Shown piece after piece: positions 6,646-7,671 of a DNA stretch of 7,671 bases; within the stretch, counting starts at the first letter, position 1; every line of letters begins with the position of its first letter. The DNA is from an uncultured Corynebacterium sp. (GTDB lineage Bacteria > Actinomycetota > Actinomycetes > Mycobacteriales > Mycobacteriaceae). The stretch spans positions 1-7,671 of the forward strand of contig NZ_CAMXWS010000053.1 in assembly GCF_947253065.1 (NCBI RefSeq), written 5' to 3'. Position numbers and translations under genes: made by a program. A model generated the notes under the pieces. That model was not told the origin of the DNA, ran no database searches, and saw only the letters and a list, made by a program, of their open reading frames with translations.

Positions 6646-6664
6646 AATGGTAAGGCATGCCTAA
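6646..6664. promoter_or_regulatory. DtxR-like iron box B, over the predicted -10
   Basis: On the minus strand TTAGGCATGCCTTACCATT matches TWAGGTTAGSCTWACCTWA at 14 of 19 positions by my count, with a nearly symmetric core TTAGGCATGCCTTA. It covers the predicted -10 (6647-6652) and the adjoining spacer, where a repressor would block polymerase. A weaker third match lies between the two boxes at 6625-6643. Confidence 0.6.
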
Positions 6665-6675
6665 TTAGAAAACAA
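6647..6675 (-). promoter_or_regulatory. Predicted promoter of the iron-uptake/panB operon
   Basis: On the minus strand TTGTTT (6670-6675) and TACCAT (6647-6652) are separated by 17 nt and fit -35 TTGnnn and -10 TAnnnT. Box B covers the -10; the palindrome 6663-6690 covers the -35. Transcription would start near 6640, giving a leader of about 45 nt containing box A. Confidence 0.5.
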
Positions 6676-6690
6676 GATTGTGTTCTAATT
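6663..6690. repeat. 28-bp imperfect palindrome, probable operator
   Basis: AATTAGAA (6663-6670) and TTCTAATT (6683-6690) are perfect reverse complements. The symmetry goes on inward after one mismatch as ACAA (6672-6675) and TTGT (6678-6681), so 12 of 14 positions pair around a centre at 6676/6677. It does not fit the DtxR consensus. It overlaps the predicted -35 of the iron operon and lies about 60 bp upstream of the divergent lipoprotein gene. Both arms are AT-rich and no T-run follows, so a DNA-binding site is more likely than a terminator. The regulator is unknown. Confidence 0.7.
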
Positions 6691-6734
6691 CGGTTTGTGG
6701 GGCGATTTCTTCGGCCAATACGGTTCCCGGCACC

Positions 6735-6740
6735 TACCAT
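6735..6740 (+). promoter_or_regulatory. Candidate -10 for leaderless lipoprotein transcript
   Basis: TACCAT (TAnnnT) ends 7 nt before the ATG at 6748, the distance expected when transcription starts at or next to the initiation codon. There is no convincing Shine-Dalgarno before this ATG, which agrees with a leaderless message. No good -35 is seen at 17 nt. Confidence 0.35.
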
Positions 6741-6747
6741 TGGGCGC

Positions 6748-7512
6748 ATGATGCCTAGGAGCCTGTCCCCATCCCGCACTCTGAAAGCTCTCGGAGCCGC
6801 CGCGCTGCTCATGTCTGTTGCTGGCTGCGGTTCAAACGGCGAGACTGCCCAGCAGCAGGAGCACCAGGCAGAAGGTATTAGCGCCAATAGCGAGCAAGCC
6901 GAAGCCTCCGGTAGCTCTGAGTCTTCCGCGCCCCCTAAGGGCATCGACTACCGGACGATCCTCGACGGCATCACGTAAAAGGGTCAGCCCGTCGTCGTGC
7001 GCAGCCCGGAGCAGATTGAGGAGTTCATCCAGATGACTCGGGACGCGGAGGAGGAGAACTCCGTGGAAAATATGAAAGTGGATCCTCCCGAATGTGAGGA
7101 GTCGATCCGGACGGGGTTCAATTCCTACCATGGTGACAGGATGAGCCCCGATAATTTCTCGATGGCCGACCTGGACACCGACAGTTTGACGATCTTTGCG
7201 CAAGCAGCTGAGATCATGGATGCGGGAGGCACTGAGCTGCAGTTGGACTCAGAAACATGCAGTTCCTACAGAGCGGAAATGGCTGGATACGGGCAAGACG
7301 TCACAGAGGAGGAGTATCCATTCGAGGGGGACGCGGACAAGGGGAGTGCGATCGTTTCGCACTCTGTGCTCGACGACGGGACCAAAGCCACGATTTACAG
7401 CGTGATCGCTGAGAAGGGTGAAGCCTTCGTCAACATCGTCGTCAAAGACGACTCCGAAGAATCCATCCAAGCTGCCAACGAGACACTCGACCAGGTGCTG
7501 GCGAGACTATAG
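6748..7512 (+). pseudogene. Secreted lipoprotein gene interrupted by an in-frame TAA
   Basis: The first part encodes MMPRSLSPSRTLKALG..., a signal peptide with lipobox VAGC (24-27; lipidated Cys27) and a Gln/Glu/Ser-rich linker (28-62), then stops at TAA 6976-6978 after ILDGIT. Without any frame change the next codons read KGQPVVVRSPEQIEEFIQM and continue to TAG at 7510, so the whole would be about 254 residues. One base change (for example from GAA, CAA or AAA) explains the break. The second half is acidic with two cysteines (DPPEC and SETCSS), a layout that faintly recalls PknH_C-like sensor domains; no family is assigned. A separate product could start at GTG 6997, but it would lack a signal peptide. 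A truncated 76-residue lipoprotein or a sequencing error are alternatives. Confidence 0.75.
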
Positions 7513-7550
7513 ATTTTCGCGGCTGGTCAGTATCGGTCCGGGACACGTCT

Positions 7551-7579
7551 TTCGTGGTGAGAAGTCGGTGCGGTAACGT
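7551..7579 (+). promoter_or_regulatory. Possible tRNA promoter
   Basis: TAACGT (7574-7579) fits TAnnnT and lies 11 nt before the mature tRNA 5' end; TTCGTG (7551-7556) is a weak -35 at 17 nt. No terminator is visible between the lipoprotein gene and the tRNA, so read-through is also possible. Confidence 0.35.
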
Positions 7580-7590
7580 AGTTTCTCGTT

Positions 7591-7666
7591 GCCTCAGTAG
7601 CTCAGTGGATAGAGCACGGCTCTCCTAAAGCCGGTGTCGGAGGTTCGATTCCTCTCTGGGGCGCCA
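7591..7666 (+). tRNA. tRNA-Arg, anticodon CCT
   Basis: The 76-nt cloverleaf folds fully: acceptor GCCTCAG/CTGGGGC with one G-U pair, D stem GCTC/GAGC, anticodon stem CGGCT/AGCCG closing loop CTCCTAA, T stem GGAGG/CCTCT with loop TTCGATT, discriminator G and encoded CCA (7664-7666). The anticodon CCT (7624-7626) reads AGG, a rare Arg codon in high-GC actinobacteria. Confidence 0.97.
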
Positions 7667-7671
7667 TGTGT

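Noticed and set aside
6596..6658. Longer N-terminus of the binding lipoprotein from an ATG at 6658
   Set aside because: It would pass through the DtxR boxes and the -10 and would put 21 extra residues in front of a normal lipoprotein signal peptide that has its own GTG and ribosome site.
1..7671. CRISPR array, insertion sequence or toxin-antitoxin pair
   Set aside because: No regularly spaced direct repeats, transposase motifs or terminal inverted repeats were seen, and the small regulator pairs with a membrane protein, not a toxin-like gene.

Overview
The window looks like a chromosomal segment of a Corynebacterium or a close relative. This is inferred from moderately high GC coding DNA with G/C-ending codons, a DtxR-type iron box upstream of a siderophore-type ABC transporter, possible leaderless starts with TAnnnT -10 elements, and the lipoproteins and small membrane proteins. 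No species can be named from sequence alone.

Layout, left to right. At the left edge (1-58, minus) is the first 19 codons of a gene encoding a Tat-type signal peptide; it runs out of the window. Divergent from it is a six-span membrane protein of the DUF981 type (185-916, plus), closed by a strong intrinsic terminator (934-968). Next comes a tightly packed plus-strand group: a four-span membrane protein (1011-1490), a small winged-helix regulator starting at TTG in a 4-nt overlap (1487-1825), and panC (1791-2588), which overlaps the regulator by 35 nt. Eleven bases beyond panC, on the minus strand, ends panB (2600-3418). panB is the last gene of a minus-strand operon read from about 6647: substrate-binding lipoprotein, FecCD permease, ATPase, panB. 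The intergenic region 6596-6747 carries at least two DtxR-like boxes and a separate near-perfect 28-bp palindrome that overlaps the predicted -35. Divergent from the operon is a lipoprotein gene broken by one in-frame TAA (6748-7512). The window ends with tRNA-Arg(CCT) at 7591-7666.

How the parts work together. The ABC genes form a complete ferric-siderophore (or haem-like chelate) importer: lipoprotein receptor, homodimeric permease and ATPase, probably repressed by DtxR with iron. The two dedicated steps that make and use pantoate sit back to back but in separate convergent operons. panB (ketopantoate hydroxymethyltransferase) is tied to iron uptake, and panC (pantothenate synthetase) is tied to a small membrane protein/regulator pair. 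The arrangement suggests different control of two steps of one pathway.

The items most worth a second look are the unexplained palindrome at 6663-6690, the panB linkage to iron uptake, the nonsense codon in the lipoprotein gene, and the overlapping membrane protein/regulator/panC unit. I did not see a clear new defence system, CRISPR array or mobile element.
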